Positions 16,060 through 25,705 are shown, counted from the first letter of the stretch. The stretch is 64,000 bases of DNA from Dyella sp. C11 (GCF_003121485.1 NZ_QAVX01000001.1:62001-126000); one strand, 5' to 3'. Notes: generated from the letters alone by a model not told the origin. Program-made: numbers and translations.

Positions 16060-18996
16060 TCACATCTTGTAATTGATGCCGAACATCACCGTGCGGCCCC
16101 AGGTGTTGTAGTCAAGCGGACGTCCGATCGACACGCCGTTGGGCAGTGCGGAAATCTGCGCCGTCTTGTACGCCGAGTTGGTGAGGTTGTAGACCTGCAG
16201 CAGGATCGACAGGCCGTTCCATGTGCCGTCGGTGAAGTTGTAGCCGCCCTGGAAGTCGGTCTGCTTGTCGGCCAGCACCTGCTGGTAACCCAACTGGTCG
16301 AACAGGGCGATGGCTTCGCCGGTGAACGACGAGCGGTAGCGCTCGGACAGGCGGAACGACCAGCCGTACTTCTCGTAGTACACCGCCAGGTTGGCCACCT
16401 TGCGCGACAGGCCGGGCAGGGTGGATGGCGCACCCGGAATGGACGTTACCGAACTCACTGGCACCGTGCTGTTGGTCAGCGAGAAGTTCGCCTGCACGCC
16501 GAAGCCATCGAGCGGGCGCGCGATGAGCGCGCCTTCCAGTGCACCGGACAACTCCAGGCCTTCCATGCGGCCACCGGTGCCGTTTTCAGGCGTGGTGTAC
16601 GAGCCGATATTGCTGGTGGGTACCAGGGTCGGGTCGTTGTTGATGTACTTGGAGAAGTCGTAGTCGAGGACGGTCTTGTTGTAGATGTAGTTCAACAGGT
16701 TCTTGTTGAACACGGCGACTGCCACGTAGCTGGACTTGCCGAAATACTTCTCCCACGAGAGATCGGTGCCGACCGCCACATACGGCTTGAGGTTGGGGTT
16801 GCCGCCGCTGCCCGTCCACAGCACCTGGCCCGCTGCCGGGCCATCCGTCACCTGGTAAACGCCTGCGGAGGACGCGACCTTCTCGTCGTCGATGCGTCCG
16901 CGGGTCATCGTCTTGGCAAAACCGAAGCGCAGGTATTGCTGATCGGCGATCTGCGCGGCCAGGTTCAGGCTGGGCAACACGTTGTTGTAGGTGGTGCCGC
17001 CGCTGATGTTGCCCAGCAAGGTGTTGCCGTTGGTCTGCAGTGCGTTCGACGATTGGTCGGTGTGCACGAACTGCACGCCCATGTTGCCGCGCAGCGGCAC
17101 GTCGCCCAAAGAGGTGTCGATGTTGAACTTCACATACGCCACCGGCACTTTTTCCTCGACGCTGTAGTTGCGTGCCCAGTCGCCCTGGCCGTTGCCGTCG
17201 GTGAGGTAGAACTGGTTGTTCAACGCGGCGAGCACGTTGTAGTTGAGGATGGGTCCAATGCCGCCGTAATTGATCGACGTGGGTCCGTATAGGTACGACG
17301 GATTCACCGGCACCGAGTAGCCCGGCACATAGTCGCTGCCGGTGGAACCGTTGCCGTTGAGCCACGCGAATTGCACGTCCGCCGATTTGGTCTTCTTGCG
17401 GTCGGAGTAGTTCACGCCCACATCCACCGTGCTGAAGATCCAGCCGACCGGATGCGACACCTGCAGGCGGATCGCCTTGATCACGTCGTTCTGGTGATCG
17501 AATTCCTGGCGACCGTCATAGCCGTAGCCATCAGGGTCGGTGAATTGAATGGCCGACGGATCGGCCAGGTTCACACCGGTGCTGAAGTTCGGGAAGCCGT
17601 AGTTGAGCGGCGTGGCGAACTGCACGCTGGTGGTGCCCTGGTCGGGAATGCCGGAGAACAGGTAGGCGTCGTGCAGATCCTTCTTCGCACTGGAGTACGA
17701 GAGGTCGGCGACACCTTGCCAGCCGTTGCCGAATTCGAACTGGTTGTTCCAGCCGACCGAGAACAGCTTGTCGTGTTCCTTGGTGAATTCGTTCTGCAGG
17801 ATGGGACGGATGCCGTCCATGGTGCCGGTGGTGACCACCGGATAAGGCTGCGACGGCACCACGCCAAGGTTGCTGTACACGGCCGGGCCGGCGTTGTCAT
17901 AGGGGCCGCTCGCCCACTGCACGCCGTTGGTGTACTTCTTCTCGTTGAACGTGGAGTAGTACGTATCGAGCGTGCCGTGATACCAGTCGTTCGGTGCCCA
18001 CTCCAGTACGGCCATCAGGCCGTTGCGCAACTGGTTCTCCGACTGCGCGCGCAGCTGCATGCCTTCCTGCGAGAGCACGCTGTTGGGCACGCCCGGCGAA
18101 TGCGGACCGCCCCAGGCATCTTCGATGCTGCCCGGGCCGTTGTTGAGGCTCCACCACCACGCCTGGTACTGCTTTTCCTGGATGGGCGAATCGAGCTGCG
18201 CGAAGCCGATGGCGAGGCCGAGCGTGTGGTCGAGGAACTGGTCGACGTACGAAAAACTCGCGCGATGGCCGAGATCGCCTACGCCCGTGCCCGGGTTGTT
18301 CTTGCCGTTGGTGGTGTATTCGCCACGGAGGTTGGCCACGATGGTGCGCGTGGACAGGTCCAGCGGCTTGAGCGTGTGCAGGTCCACCGTGCCGGACAGG
18401 CCCTGGCCGATCAGGCTGGCGTCGGGCGTCTTGTACACTGCCGCGCCGCTGATCAACTCAGCCGGATACTGGTCGTAATCCACGCCGCGGTTTTCACCGA
18501 TGGTGGCCTGCTCGCGACCGTTGAGCGTGGTGCCGGCGAAATCCGGTGCCAGGCCACGGATGGAAATCTGGTTGGCGCGGCCATCCACGCGCTGCGTGGC
18601 CAGGCCGGGCAGGCGCGCCAGGCTTTCCGCGATGCTGGCATCAGGCAGCTTGCCGATGTCTTCCGCGGAAATGGCCTCGATGATGTTGTCCGAGTTTTCC
18701 TTGGCCTTGATCGAATTCTCGATGCTGCCAGCGATGCCCGTAACGGTGATGGCATCGAGCGTCGAGGCACGATCTTCGGATTTGGGCAGCGGGTTTTGAT
18801 CCGACGCCGCGGGCTTCTTCGCCGGCGTGGTCTGCGTGTTCTGCGGCGTGGCCTGTGTCTGATCCTGCGTCTGCTGGGCGAACGCTGGCACAGCGGAGGC
18901 CAGGGCGATCAGTGCAGTGGCGCAAGCGAGTGCGAGCGGGCGTTTGGCCCAGACGGTGTTGCGTGCAACGAGAACCTGCGAGCGGCAGCCGTTCAT
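16060..18996 (-). CDS. Large TonB-dependent receptor of the Xanthomonas/Caulobacter class
   Basis: The 978-residue protein has a signal peptide ending in AVPAFAQQ, a Gln/Thr-rich linker, a TonB-box-like DAITVTGI segment, and a plug with IIEAISAEDIGKLPD, SIAESLARLPGL and ISIRGLAPDFAGTTLNGREQ. These plug motifs are those of the TonB-Xanth-Caul receptor subfamily, which mostly imports carbohydrates or other plant polymers. The barrel ends GRTVMFGINYKM. Start choice is between ATG 19008 and ATG 18996; GGGGAAGGGA lies just before 18996, so that was used. Substrate is unknown. The upstream lysozyme-inhibitor and serine-hydrolase genes run in the same direction but are separated by a terminator-like hairpin. 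Confidence 0.92.
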   Translation of the reverse strand: MNGCRSQVLVARNTVWAKRPLALACATALIALASAVPAFAQQTQDQTQATPQNTQTTPAKKPAASDQNPLPKSEDRASTLDAITVTGIAGSIENSIKAKENSDNIIEAISAEDIGKLPDASIAESLARLPGLATQRVDGRANQISIRGLAPDFAGTTLNGREQATIGENRGVDYDQYPAELISGAAVYKTPDASLIGQGLSGTVDLHTLKPLDLSTRTIVANLRGEYTTNGKNNPGTGVGDLGHRASFSYVDQFLDHTLGLAIGFAQLDSPIQEKQYQAWWWSLNNGPGSIEDAWGGPHSPGVPNSVLSQEGMQLRAQSENQLRNGLMAVLEWAPNDWYHGTLDTYYSTFNEKKYTNGVQWASGPYDNAGPAVYSNLGVVPSQPYPVVTTGTMDGIRPILQNEFTKEHDKLFSVGWNNQFEFGNGWQGVADLSYSSAKKDLHDAYLFSGIPDQGTTSVQFATPLNYGFPNFSTGVNLADPSAIQFTDPDGYGYDGRQEFDHQNDVIKAIRLQVSHPVGWIFSTVDVGVNYSDRKKTKSADVQFAWLNGNGSTGSDYVPGYSVPVNPSYLYGPTSINYGGIGPILNYNVLAALNNQFYLTDGNGQGDWARNYSVEEKVPVAYVKFNIDTSLGDVPLRGNMGVQFVHTDQSSNALQTNGNTLLGNISGGTTYNNVLPSLNLAAQIADQQYLRFGFAKTMTRGRIDDEKVASSAGVYQVTDGPAAGQVLWTGSGGNPNLKPYVAVGTDLSWEKYFGKSSYVAVAVFNKNLLNYIYNKTVLDYDFSKYINNDPTLVPTSNIGSYTTPENGTGGRMEGLELSGALEGALIARPLDGFGVQANFSLTNSTVPVSSVTSIPGAPSTLPGLSRKVANLAVYYEKYGWSFRLSERYRSSFTGEAIALFDQLGYQQVLADKQTDFQGGYNFTDGTWNGLSILLQVYNLTNSAYKTAQISALPNGVSIGRPLDYNTWGRTVMFGINYKM

Positions 18997-19138
18997 TCCC
19001 TTCCCCATGTCGTTATGTGTGCTTGCCGCGCCCCCCGGCACGGCCTCCGCAGGCACGCGCCTGCCCCGGCTGCAAGTTCTTGCGAGCAGGCGGCCAAACG
19101 GTAGTTTTCTGCGTGCGGGGAAGAATGAGCGAGAGAAA

Positions 19139-19165
19139 TTGCTGCGTCATCATGCGACGCAGCAA
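19139..19165 (-). terminator. Terminator of the MliC/serine hydrolase operon
   Basis: A 10-bp perfect stem (19139-19148 with 19156-19165, 7-nt loop) is followed on the minus strand by ATTTCTC. It lies 60 bp after the MliC-like stop codon and separates that operon from the downstream receptor gene. Confidence 0.65.
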
Positions 19166-19224
19166 CTTGGTCATGTTGTTGAAGCGCGGGGCGCGCGCGG
19201 TTCAGCGAGGTGAGGAAAGCGTCG

Positions 19225-19602
19225 TCATGCGCCCGGTGCGGACGAACAGCCGGCAATGATGGGTGCCGCGTTTGGCCCGGCCATCATGTCGTACAGGTCG
19301 CCGCTGTTGCCCTTGGTCCACCAGGTGTACTGGCCCGCCACGTACTTCACGCCGGAACCTGCCGCGGTATCGACGAACAGCATCGCCTTGTCCTTTACCA
19401 GCAGCAACGCAAAGCTCTGGCCGCCATGACTGTTGTAGTAGGTGACCTTGAGCGACTTGCCGTCCTGGCAGTGGTACTGGCGAACGATGGTGGCATCGAC
19501 CGGGATCTCCGGCACGTTCAGGCTGTCGGCCATGACGGCGCCCGCCGCAAGCCACATGACCGTGGCGAGGGCGGCGCGTGTGTAAGCTTGGTGGATGTCC
19601 AT
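19225..19602 (-). CDS. MliC-family lysozyme inhibitor-like periplasmic protein
   Basis: The 125-residue protein has a signal peptide ending GAVMADS and a domain with YHCQDGKSLKVTYYN, FALLLVKDKAMLF, AAGSGVKYVAGQYTWWTKG and a C-terminal GCSSAPG. These match the MliC/PliC fold, in which the conserved SGxxY and WxxKG loops plug the active site of C-type lysozyme and two cysteines form a disulfide. MliC itself is a lipoprotein, but here no lipobox cysteine follows the signal, so it is probably soluble and periplasmic (PliC-like). It starts 3 nt after the serine hydrolase stop codon, with GAGGTGAAG as ribosome binding site inside that gene, so the two are translationally coupled. Confidence 0.82.
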   Translation of the reverse strand: MDIHQAYTRAALATVMWLAAGAVMADSLNVPEIPVDATIVRQYHCQDGKSLKVTYYNSHGGQSFALLLVKDKAMLFVDTAAGSGVKYVAGQYTWWTKGNSGDLYDMMAGPNAAPIIAGCSSAPGA

Positions 19603-19605
19603 GGC

Positions 19606-21597
19606 TCACTTCACCTCGTCGTAGACGTATTCGTGCTGGCCATCGCGCAACACCAGCTTGCGCGCATCTGCCGTACCGGAGACAACGAACTCGAAGCCAT
19701 CCGAGCCCGGCGAGATGGTGACGAACGATACGGAGCCGTCGTCGTTCTTTCGTGATGCCACATCGCTGTGCCACGCGCCGAAGTCGAACGCCACGTTCTT
19801 GCCGCTGCGATCCACCTGGATGCTGCCCACGGCGGCGTTGCGATAGTTGTTGGCCAGCTTGGCTGCCTGTGCCGGATCGGCCGGCACCGTCAGTCGCTTG
19901 CGTTCGGCGGCAATGCCGGCCTTCAGTCGCTTCACGCCCGCGTCGATGTCGTTCTGGGCGAGCGGCTGGCCGTCGAACAACACTTCGAGCAGGCGACGCT
20001 GGAACGGTCCACGGATCAGCACGCCGGCATCGGCGTTGGTCAGGATCACGGCGCCCACGCCTTGTTCCGGCAGCCACATCATGTCCGAGTGGAAACCGGC
20101 GAGATCGCCGCCGTGATGCACCACCGGCACGCCCCACGTGTGGTCCACCATCAAGCCCATGCCGTAGGTGGCCGTGGTGCCTAGCGCCACGTTGGGCTTG
20201 CGACGTTCGAGCAGCGCTTCTTTTGAGACGTAGCGCGTGCCGTCGGGCAAGACGCCCTCGGCCAGTTCCATCTGCACGTAGCGCAGCATGTCGCTCACCG
20301 AACTCCATGCGGCACCGGCGGGGCGCGCTGCTCGAATGGAATCGTTGATGCCCATGCCGGCCACCGCCGTATGGCCATCCACGTCCATGCCGTGTGGCGT
20401 GGCGTGGTCGCCGAGCAATGCGCGGTCGTAGTCGAAGGTGGTGAGCTTCATGCCGAGCGGATCGAAGACCTGCTTCTGCATGGCCATGTCGTACGCGGCG
20501 CCAAGCTCCAGTGTCGGGTAAAGCACGTGGCCGCCCATGTAACCGGCTGCGGCAGCCATCAGGTTGGAATACTGGAACAGTTGACCGAACTTGCTGGTGG
20601 GCTGCATGCCGCCCAGGGCACTCATCACCGTTTCGGGCGTGGCGTCGCGGCTGTTGAGCAGCCACTCCATGTCCTGTCGCGGCATGCCCGTGCAGGCGCA
20701 GATGAGGTGGCGGATCAGCACCTGCCTGGTGGTGTTCGCATCACCGAGCCGGAACGACGGCATCACGTCGATCACGGGCGTGTCCCAGGTGAATTTCTTC
20801 TGGTCCACTTCGCGCGCCAGCATCAGCGTGGTCAGCGCCTTGGTGTTGGAGGCGATCATGAAGAGCGTATCGGCGTCGACCGGTTCGGCCTTGTTGATTT
20901 CGCGCACGCCCAGGCCACCGGCGAACACCACCTTGCCGTGGTCGATCAGGCCAATGGCAATGCCTGGCACGTCATACGCCTTGCGCGCGTTGTCCACGAA
21001 GGTTTTCAGCGTTTCCACGCGCGTGGCATCGAGCTCATGGGCCTGCTTGCCGGCAAACGTCTCGCGCTGGTAGCCCTTGGGCAGCAGACGATCGGAGATG
21101 GCGCGCAGCTGGGAGGCACGTTTTTCGCCTACCGCATTGGCCACGTCGTAGATCAGCACCGTGTACTGGTCGCCGTGGCGATAGGCGATGGCGGTAACGT
21201 CCCGCTTGTCGTTGGCCGAGGTTTCGTAGTTGTAGACGCGGATCTGGTCCCAGCTGTCGCGCTTGGCGACATCGGTGGCGATCTGCAACGGCCACACCTT
21301 GGCGGGTGCGTAGGCTTTCCAGGCTTGCTTGACGGCGTCGTCCGGCGTGCTTGCCTTGGCATCGACCAGCACGGCCTGGGAGCCGGCCTCGGGCGGGTCG
21401 AGGGTGATCTTGTTGCCGACTGCCTGGATGGTCCAGTCGGCGGGCACGACGAACTGCGTTCCGGCGGACGTGGTTCGAGGGGTGTCGGCCTTTACCGGGG
21501 CGCCCGGGGCCGGTGCTGCCGGCGGAGGCGTGGGGTTGGCCAGTGACAGGGATGCCAGTGCGAACAACGTGGCGAACGCAATGCAACGCTTCAACAT
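19606..21597 (-). CDS. Secreted serine hydrolase, beta-lactamase / penicillin-binding family (class C-like)
   Basis: The 663-residue protein has a signal peptide (MLKRCIAFATLFALASLSLA) and a proline-rich linker. A first region of about 180 residues has no clear family. The central serine hydrolase domain (about 195-520) shows the SxxK motif in IASNTKALTTLML, a YSN motif in LFQYSNLMAAAAGYM and a HHGGDLAGF box equivalent to KTG. A C-terminal DUF3471-like domain follows. Such proteins act as D-aminopeptidases, esterases or peptidoglycan-related hydrolases. Coupling to a lysozyme inhibitor hints at a cell-wall role. GAGGT precedes the ATG. Confidence 0.87.
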   Translation of the reverse strand: MLKRCIAFATLFALASLSLANPTPPPAAPAPGAPVKADTPRTTSAGTQFVVPADWTIQAVGNKITLDPPEAGSQAVLVDAKASTPDDAVKQAWKAYAPAKVWPLQIATDVAKRDSWDQIRVYNYETSANDKRDVTAIAYRHGDQYTVLIYDVANAVGEKRASQLRAISDRLLPKGYQRETFAGKQAHELDATRVETLKTFVDNARKAYDVPGIAIGLIDHGKVVFAGGLGVREINKAEPVDADTLFMIASNTKALTTLMLAREVDQKKFTWDTPVIDVMPSFRLGDANTTRQVLIRHLICACTGMPRQDMEWLLNSRDATPETVMSALGGMQPTSKFGQLFQYSNLMAAAAGYMGGHVLYPTLELGAAYDMAMQKQVFDPLGMKLTTFDYDRALLGDHATPHGMDVDGHTAVAGMGINDSIRAARPAGAAWSSVSDMLRYVQMELAEGVLPDGTRYVSKEALLERRKPNVALGTTATYGMGLMVDHTWGVPVVHHGGDLAGFHSDMMWLPEQGVGAVILTNADAGVLIRGPFQRRLLEVLFDGQPLAQNDIDAGVKRLKAGIAAERKRLTVPADPAQAAKLANNYRNAAVGSIQVDRSGKNVAFDFGAWHSDVASRKNDDGSVSFVTISPGSDGFEFVVSGTADARKLVLRDGQHEYVYDEVK

Positions 21598-22013
21598 GAA
21601 GGTACCTCGCTAAGAGAGGGAACACTCGTGCTGGACGTGTTGCGCTGGGGTTGGCGCGACACGATGGGGACGTCGACGGCTCGGGCGAGTCTACACAGGT
21701 TGGGACATCACGCCAGTGCGTCGCGCGGAACAGGGCGCGGCATGGTGGGGCGAGGGCGGGACATGGCACCAACGACATCGTGGCGCGCACACGGCAGTCG
21801 CCTTGTCCCAGAGACCATCCGCCACGATCCGGGAAAATCGTTCCATACGCCTGTTGTTCTGACGCCACGCTGACAGCGGGGCGCGGGATCGATCAAGCGG
21901 CGACGTGGCCTTTGGTCGGTCATTGCATCCTTTCCGCGGGATGTTTTTAATGTCGACTGCGCCCACGGGTGCTGGCGTTATGTCGTGCGTACTGATCGAA
22001 TCGAAGGATGTCC
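21598..22013. other. Divergent intergenic region without a gene
   Basis: About 416 bp separate the serine hydrolase operon from the diguanylate cyclase. Short open frames exist on both strands but have no ribosome binding sites or family features. An AT-richer stretch at about 21940-21955 is the likeliest promoter zone for the rightward gene. Nothing else is apparent. Confidence 0.5.
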
Positions 22014-23042
22014 ATGTCAACTTTTTCACCGTCCGATTTCGTGGGCCAGTTGGCGGAATCCGTCGCCAAGGCACGCACGCTGGAAGAACTGGTGCGCCCG
22101 TTGCTTGAGTTGCTGCAGACGGTGACGGGGCTGGAGTCCACCTACCTCACCACCATCGATACCAGCCAGGGCTATCAGTACATCCTGTTTTCTCGCAACA
22201 CGAGCCGGCTGGATATCCCCGAAGGGCTGTCCGTGCCGTGGGAAGGCACGTTGTGCAAGCGCGCGCTGGAAGAAGGGCGCCCTTATACCGACGACGTCGC
22301 CAACTGCTGGGCCGATTCCGGCCCTGCGCGCGAACTGGGTATCGCGACCTACGCAAGCACGCCTGTGCGCCTGGAAGACGGCACGCTCTACGGCACGCTG
22401 TGCGCGGCCAGCGGCGAGCGCAAGCCGCTCGCGGACGGTGCCGAGCAGGTGTTGCAGATGTTCTCCCGCCTTATTGGCCAGCAGATCGAGCGCGAACGCA
22501 TGCTGCAGGCCTTGCAGCAAGCGAACGACACGCTGGCGGTGAGTGCATTGACCGATGCCACCACCAAGCTGCCCAATCGTCGCGCGCTGATGGAAGAATT
22601 GCGTCGCCGCCTCGCGGGTCATGGTCCGGATGGCAACGCGATGGTGGTCGCGTTCATCGACCTGGATCAGTTCAAGGCAATCAACGACGTGCACGGTCAC
22701 GATGCAGGCGATCGATTCCTCACGGCCATCGGCGGTCGCATGCAGGGGGCGGTGCGTTCCGGCGATTTCGTCGCGCGCCTGGGCGGCGACGAATTCGTGG
22801 TGTTGTCCAGCCCGGCGCACAGCGATGCGCTGGCGGTCGCCGAGGCGCTGCGCAAGCGCCTGCAGGAAGCCACCACCGGCCGCTTCCACCTGGGCGACAT
22901 CACGCTGGACTACGCCGGGCCGAGCATCGGCACCATCGTGTCGATGTCCGGCGAGCTCGATCCCGAAGCATTGATCGCCAAGGCGGATGCCGCGATGTAC
23001 GAGGTCAAGCGCGAACGCAAGCAGACCCAACCGCCGCGCTAA
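22014..23042 (+). CDS. GAF-GGDEF diguanylate cyclase
   Basis: The protein of about 342 residues has an N-terminal GAF-type sensor domain (about 15-165, with GLSVPWEGTLCKRAL and TYASTPVRLEDGTLYGTLC) and a C-terminal GGDEF domain (about 175-340). The active-site loop GGDEF is intact at residues 257-261, and the allosteric RxxD site is present as RSGD at 248-251, so product inhibition by cyclic-di-GMP is likely. There is no membrane segment. Two ATG codons lie 6 bases apart (22008 and 22014); AAGGA at 22004-22008 fits the second. It converges on the AraC gene with a 7-bp gap. Confidence 0.94.
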   Translation: MSTFSPSDFVGQLAESVAKARTLEELVRPLLELLQTVTGLESTYLTTIDTSQGYQYILFSRNTSRLDIPEGLSVPWEGTLCKRALEEGRPYTDDVANCWADSGPARELGIATYASTPVRLEDGTLYGTLCAASGERKPLADGAEQVLQMFSRLIGQQIERERMLQALQQANDTLAVSALTDATTKLPNRRALMEELRRRLAGHGPDGNAMVVAFIDLDQFKAINDVHGHDAGDRFLTAIGGRMQGAVRSGDFVARLGGDEFVVLSSPAHSDALAVAEALRKRLQEATTGRFHLGDITLDYAGPSIGTIVSMSGELDPEALIAKADAAMYEVKRERKQTQPPR

Positions 23043-23049
23043 GGCGTCA

Positions 23050-23964
23050 TCAATTCAATGCGGTGGCACGCATGCCTTCACCCCGGACCCGGCCGGGACA
23101 CATGCCGCTGACCCGCTTGAACAGGCGCCGGAACGCAGCTTCGCTGCTGTAGCCCAGTTGCTGCGCAATGCCCGCCACCGATTGCTGGCGATCGCGCAGC
23201 AGTTGCTCTGCCACGCTCACGCGCCATTGCGTGACGTACTGCACTGGCGGCGTCTTCATCAGTTGGCTGAAGCGTTCGGCGAACGCTGAGCGCGACATGC
23301 ACGCCAGCGCCGCCATGGACTGCATGGTCCACGCCTTGCCCGGATGATCGTGCACGGCCTGCAACACGCGTGCGATGCGTGGATCGGCCAGCGACGCGAA
23401 CAGGCCCTGCCGTTCGTCGGTGCTACGCGAGTAGTCGCAGATGGCGAGGGTGAACAAAGCATCCGCCAGTTTGTTGAGCAGCACATGGCGACCCGCGCAA
23501 TCGGCGTGTACTACGTCGGCCATGGTCGACGCCAGCTGGCGGAACGGCGCGCTGGCCTGCGAGGCATGAATCACCATGCACGCGGGTAACGCAGCGCTCA
23601 GCGGATGCTGCGCGCTGCCGGTGAAGCGGAATTCGCCGCAGATCAGGCTGGCCTGGTGCACGCCTTCCTCGCCTTCACCGCTCAAGCGGTGCGACGAGCC
23701 ATGCGGAAAGATCACCAGGTCGCCCGCTTCCAGCGTCACGTTACCGCCCAAGGCCTCGCTTTCCACCGTGCAACGGCCGGCGCCCACCAGATGGAACAGG
23801 CCGCATTCGTAGCGCGGGGCATCCGCGTACCACGTACCGCAGCGATGAAGCTCGGCGACCACCTGCACCTGCAACATCGACCGGCTGAGCAGGGATTCCA
23901 GCGCCGGCTCGACGAGCCTGGGGCGTGGACCGGCGGGCAATGAAGGGTTCGGCTCGATGTACAT
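23050..23964 (-). CDS. AraC-family transcriptional regulator
   Basis: The 304-residue protein has an N-terminal cupin-type domain (LFHLVGAGRCTVES, GDLVIFPHGSSHRLSG) and a C-terminal AraC helix-turn-helix pair (about 205-300, with MQSMAALACMSRSAFAERFSQ and SVAGIAQQLGYSSEAAFRRLFKR). The arrangement matches the cupin-AraC regulators that commonly control efflux or oxidoreductase genes. It lies directly downstream of the bufferin operon on the same strand, 55 bp after bufC. A hairpin spans that gap, so it may be a separate unit. Its targets are unknown. Confidence 0.9.
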   Translation of the reverse strand: MYIEPNPSLPAGPRPRLVEPALESLLSRSMLQVQVVAELHRCGTWYADAPRYECGLFHLVGAGRCTVESEALGGNVTLEAGDLVIFPHGSSHRLSGEGEEGVHQASLICGEFRFTGSAQHPLSAALPACMVIHASQASAPFRQLASTMADVVHADCAGRHVLLNKLADALFTLAICDYSRSTDERQGLFASLADPRIARVLQAVHDHPGKAWTMQSMAALACMSRSAFAERFSQLMKTPPVQYVTQWRVSVAEQLLRDRQQSVAGIAQQLGYSSEAAFRRLFKRVSGMCPGRVRGEGMRATALN

Positions 23965-23968
23965 GGGA

Positions 23969-24011
23969 GTCCTTCCGGCGGGTGTCTCATAGAAAACTTC
24001 GCCGGAAGGAC
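23969..24011 (-). terminator. Hairpin between bufC and the AraC gene
   Basis: A 12-bp perfect stem (23969-23980 with 24000-24011, 19-nt loop) fills the gap between the bufC stop and the AraC start. One arm is next to the AraC ribosome binding site, so it could end the bufferin message or limit AraC translation. Confidence 0.55.
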
Positions 24012-24019
24012 GTTGAGGG

Positions 24020-24814
24020 TTACATGGGGGGCACTCCGGCCAGTTCGACGCTGCCGATCAAGCCCTCGCCCAACCACTGCATCAACAGGGACGCCACGCG
24101 TGGCAGCGCTGCCTCAGGTCGTCGCAGCTCCGCCATGCATTCGCACAGCTGGGCAAACGTGCCGCCCTGCATGGCGACCTGCAGCGCCGCCGATTCGTCG
24201 GGCGCAAGCGACCGATAACGAACGTCCAGCGCGGGCCGCCATACCAGCAGGGTTTGCGGACGACGGCGCCGCCGCAGGCCAGGTCGCCTGTCGTCGTGAT
24301 CGGCCGCGCGCCGGAACGCTTCGATGTTGCCGGTGGCGCGAACCAGTCGCGCGTTCGGCAGGATGCGCAGGCTCATGGTGGCCCAGGCATCAGGCGGCAC
24401 GCGTGCCAGGTCGTGTGGGGCGGCGGCGGGGTGGGCAGCGGCATCGAAGGCCGTGGAAATGGCCCAGTCCAGCTGCGCCATCTCCGCCAGCGCGGGTTGT
24501 TCCGACCACGGTGGTGTCGTGGCAAGAAACGACGCGAGTCCCTTGCCATGCCAGCGAATGTTGAAATGCGTGGACGGGTGTGTGGCGACGTAGTCGTCGA
24601 GCAGCGCGACGAATCGCCGACCGGCAAGCAACCGGAGCCCGGGAAATTCGACGGCCAGCGCTTCGCGAAGGCGAATGCGATAGCCGTGGTGATAAATCGC
24701 CAGGCGGCTGGCATCGTCGGCCATGGCGTCGCCGCACAGCGAGGCCACATGCGGCATCGGTTGCGCGAGCATGGCTTCGGCCAATTGCTGTTGCATGGTG
24801 CGCAAGTCGCTCAC
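24020..24814 (-). CDS. bufC: BufC-like DUF2063 protein (partner of the MNIO enzyme)
   Basis: The 264-residue protein has the DUF2063 N-terminal helical domain (QQLAEAMLAQPMP, LAIYHHGYRIRLREAL, FPGLRLLAGRRFVALLDDYVATHPS) and a C-terminal winged region. DUF2063 proteins bind the precursor and present it to the DUF692/MNIO enzyme. The GTG start at 24814 overlaps the stop of the upstream MNIO gene as GTGA, and GGAGG precedes it within that gene. The next ATG inside (residue 7) is less well placed. It is the third gene of the bufferin operon. Confidence 0.87.
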   Translation of the reverse strand: MSDLRTMQQQLAEAMLAQPMPHVASLCGDAMADDASRLAIYHHGYRIRLREALAVEFPGLRLLAGRRFVALLDDYVATHPSTHFNIRWHGKGLASFLATTPPWSEQPALAEMAQLDWAISTAFDAAAHPAAAPHDLARVPPDAWATMSLRILPNARLVRATGNIEAFRRAADHDDRRPGLRRRRRPQTLLVWRPALDVRYRSLAPDESAALQVAMQGGTFAQLCECMAELRRPEAALPRVASLLMQWLGEGLIGSVELAGVPPM

Positions 24815-25653
24815 GCGGCCTCCTGCAACAGCGCATCGGCCAAGGCGCGCGCATGGGCCAGTTCCGCGCGCAATTCCGCCAGCGGCGGAATATGGTCGTC
24901 GCGCTCGATCATGGTGGACACGCGCCCGAAGCGGCGCACGGCTTCCACGTAGAGATCCCACACGGCATCGACCACGGGTGCGTCGTGCGTGTCGATCAGC
25001 AGCGACCCGCCTTGCTCGTGCCCGGCCAGGTGAAATTGCTGCACGCGTGACACCGGCATGTCGTCGAGATAATCCAGCGCGGAAAAACCGTGGTTGTGCG
25101 CGCTGACGTGCACGTTGTTGATGTCGAGCAGGATCAGGCAGTCCGCGCGCTCGGCCACGGCAGCGAGGAACTGCGATTCGCTGAGCTGCGATTGTGCAAA
25201 GCGGATATAGCTGGACACGTTTTCCAGCAGGATGCGGCGACCAAGACGATCCTGCACGCGACGCACGCGGTCGACGACGTGATCCAGTGCCTCTTCCGTG
25301 TATGGCAGCGGCATCAAGTCGTGCAGGTTCACGCCGTTCACGCCGGTCCAGCACAGGTGATCGGAAATCCACGCCGGTTGCAGCTGGTTCGCCAGTGCAG
25401 CGAGCTGATCGAGGTAATGCGGATCGAGCGGATCGGTGCCGCCAATGGACATCGATACACCGTGCATCACCAGCGGAAACCGCTCGCGGAACCGTTCCAG
25501 CCAGCGCAACGGGCGACCGCCCGGCACCAGGTAGTTTTCGGAAACCACTTCCAGCCATTGCACCTGGCCGGGATCGTCGATCAAGGCTTCGTAGTGATCG
25601 ACGCGCAAGCCAAGGCCAAAGCCAAGGTAAGGCAGTTCGCGATGGGTCGTCAT
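24811..25653 (-). CDS. bufB: MNIO-family (DUF692) peptide-modifying iron oxygenase
   Basis: The 280-residue protein carries the DUF692 TIM-barrel signatures GFGLGLRVDHYEAL, VSENYLVPGG, HGVSMSIGG, WISDHLCWTG, LLENVSSYIRF, LLDINNVHVSAHNHGF, HLAGHEQGG and DTHDAPV. The His, Asp and Glu residues in these blocks bind the multinuclear non-heme iron centre of the family. The enzyme converts cysteines of a small precursor into modified groups such as thiooxazoles. Order and family pairing with a Cys-rich exported peptide upstream and DUF2063 downstream identify it as a BufB-type enzyme. Confidence 0.93.
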   Translation of the reverse strand: MTTHRELPYLGFGLGLRVDHYEALIDDPGQVQWLEVVSENYLVPGGRPLRWLERFRERFPLVMHGVSMSIGGTDPLDPHYLDQLAALANQLQPAWISDHLCWTGVNGVNLHDLMPLPYTEEALDHVVDRVRRVQDRLGRRILLENVSSYIRFAQSQLSESQFLAAVAERADCLILLDINNVHVSAHNHGFSALDYLDDMPVSRVQQFHLAGHEQGGSLLIDTHDAPVVDAVWDLYVEAVRRFGRVSTMIERDDHIPPLAELRAELAHARALADALLQEAA

Positions 25654-25705
25654 GGCGGCAAGGGCAAGGCTCGCGGCACGGCGTCCGCGAGCCTTGCTGC
25701 AGGTC

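Noticed and set aside
17371-19104. 577-codon frame opposite the large TonB receptor
   Set aside because: Same shadow effect; no recognisable motifs.
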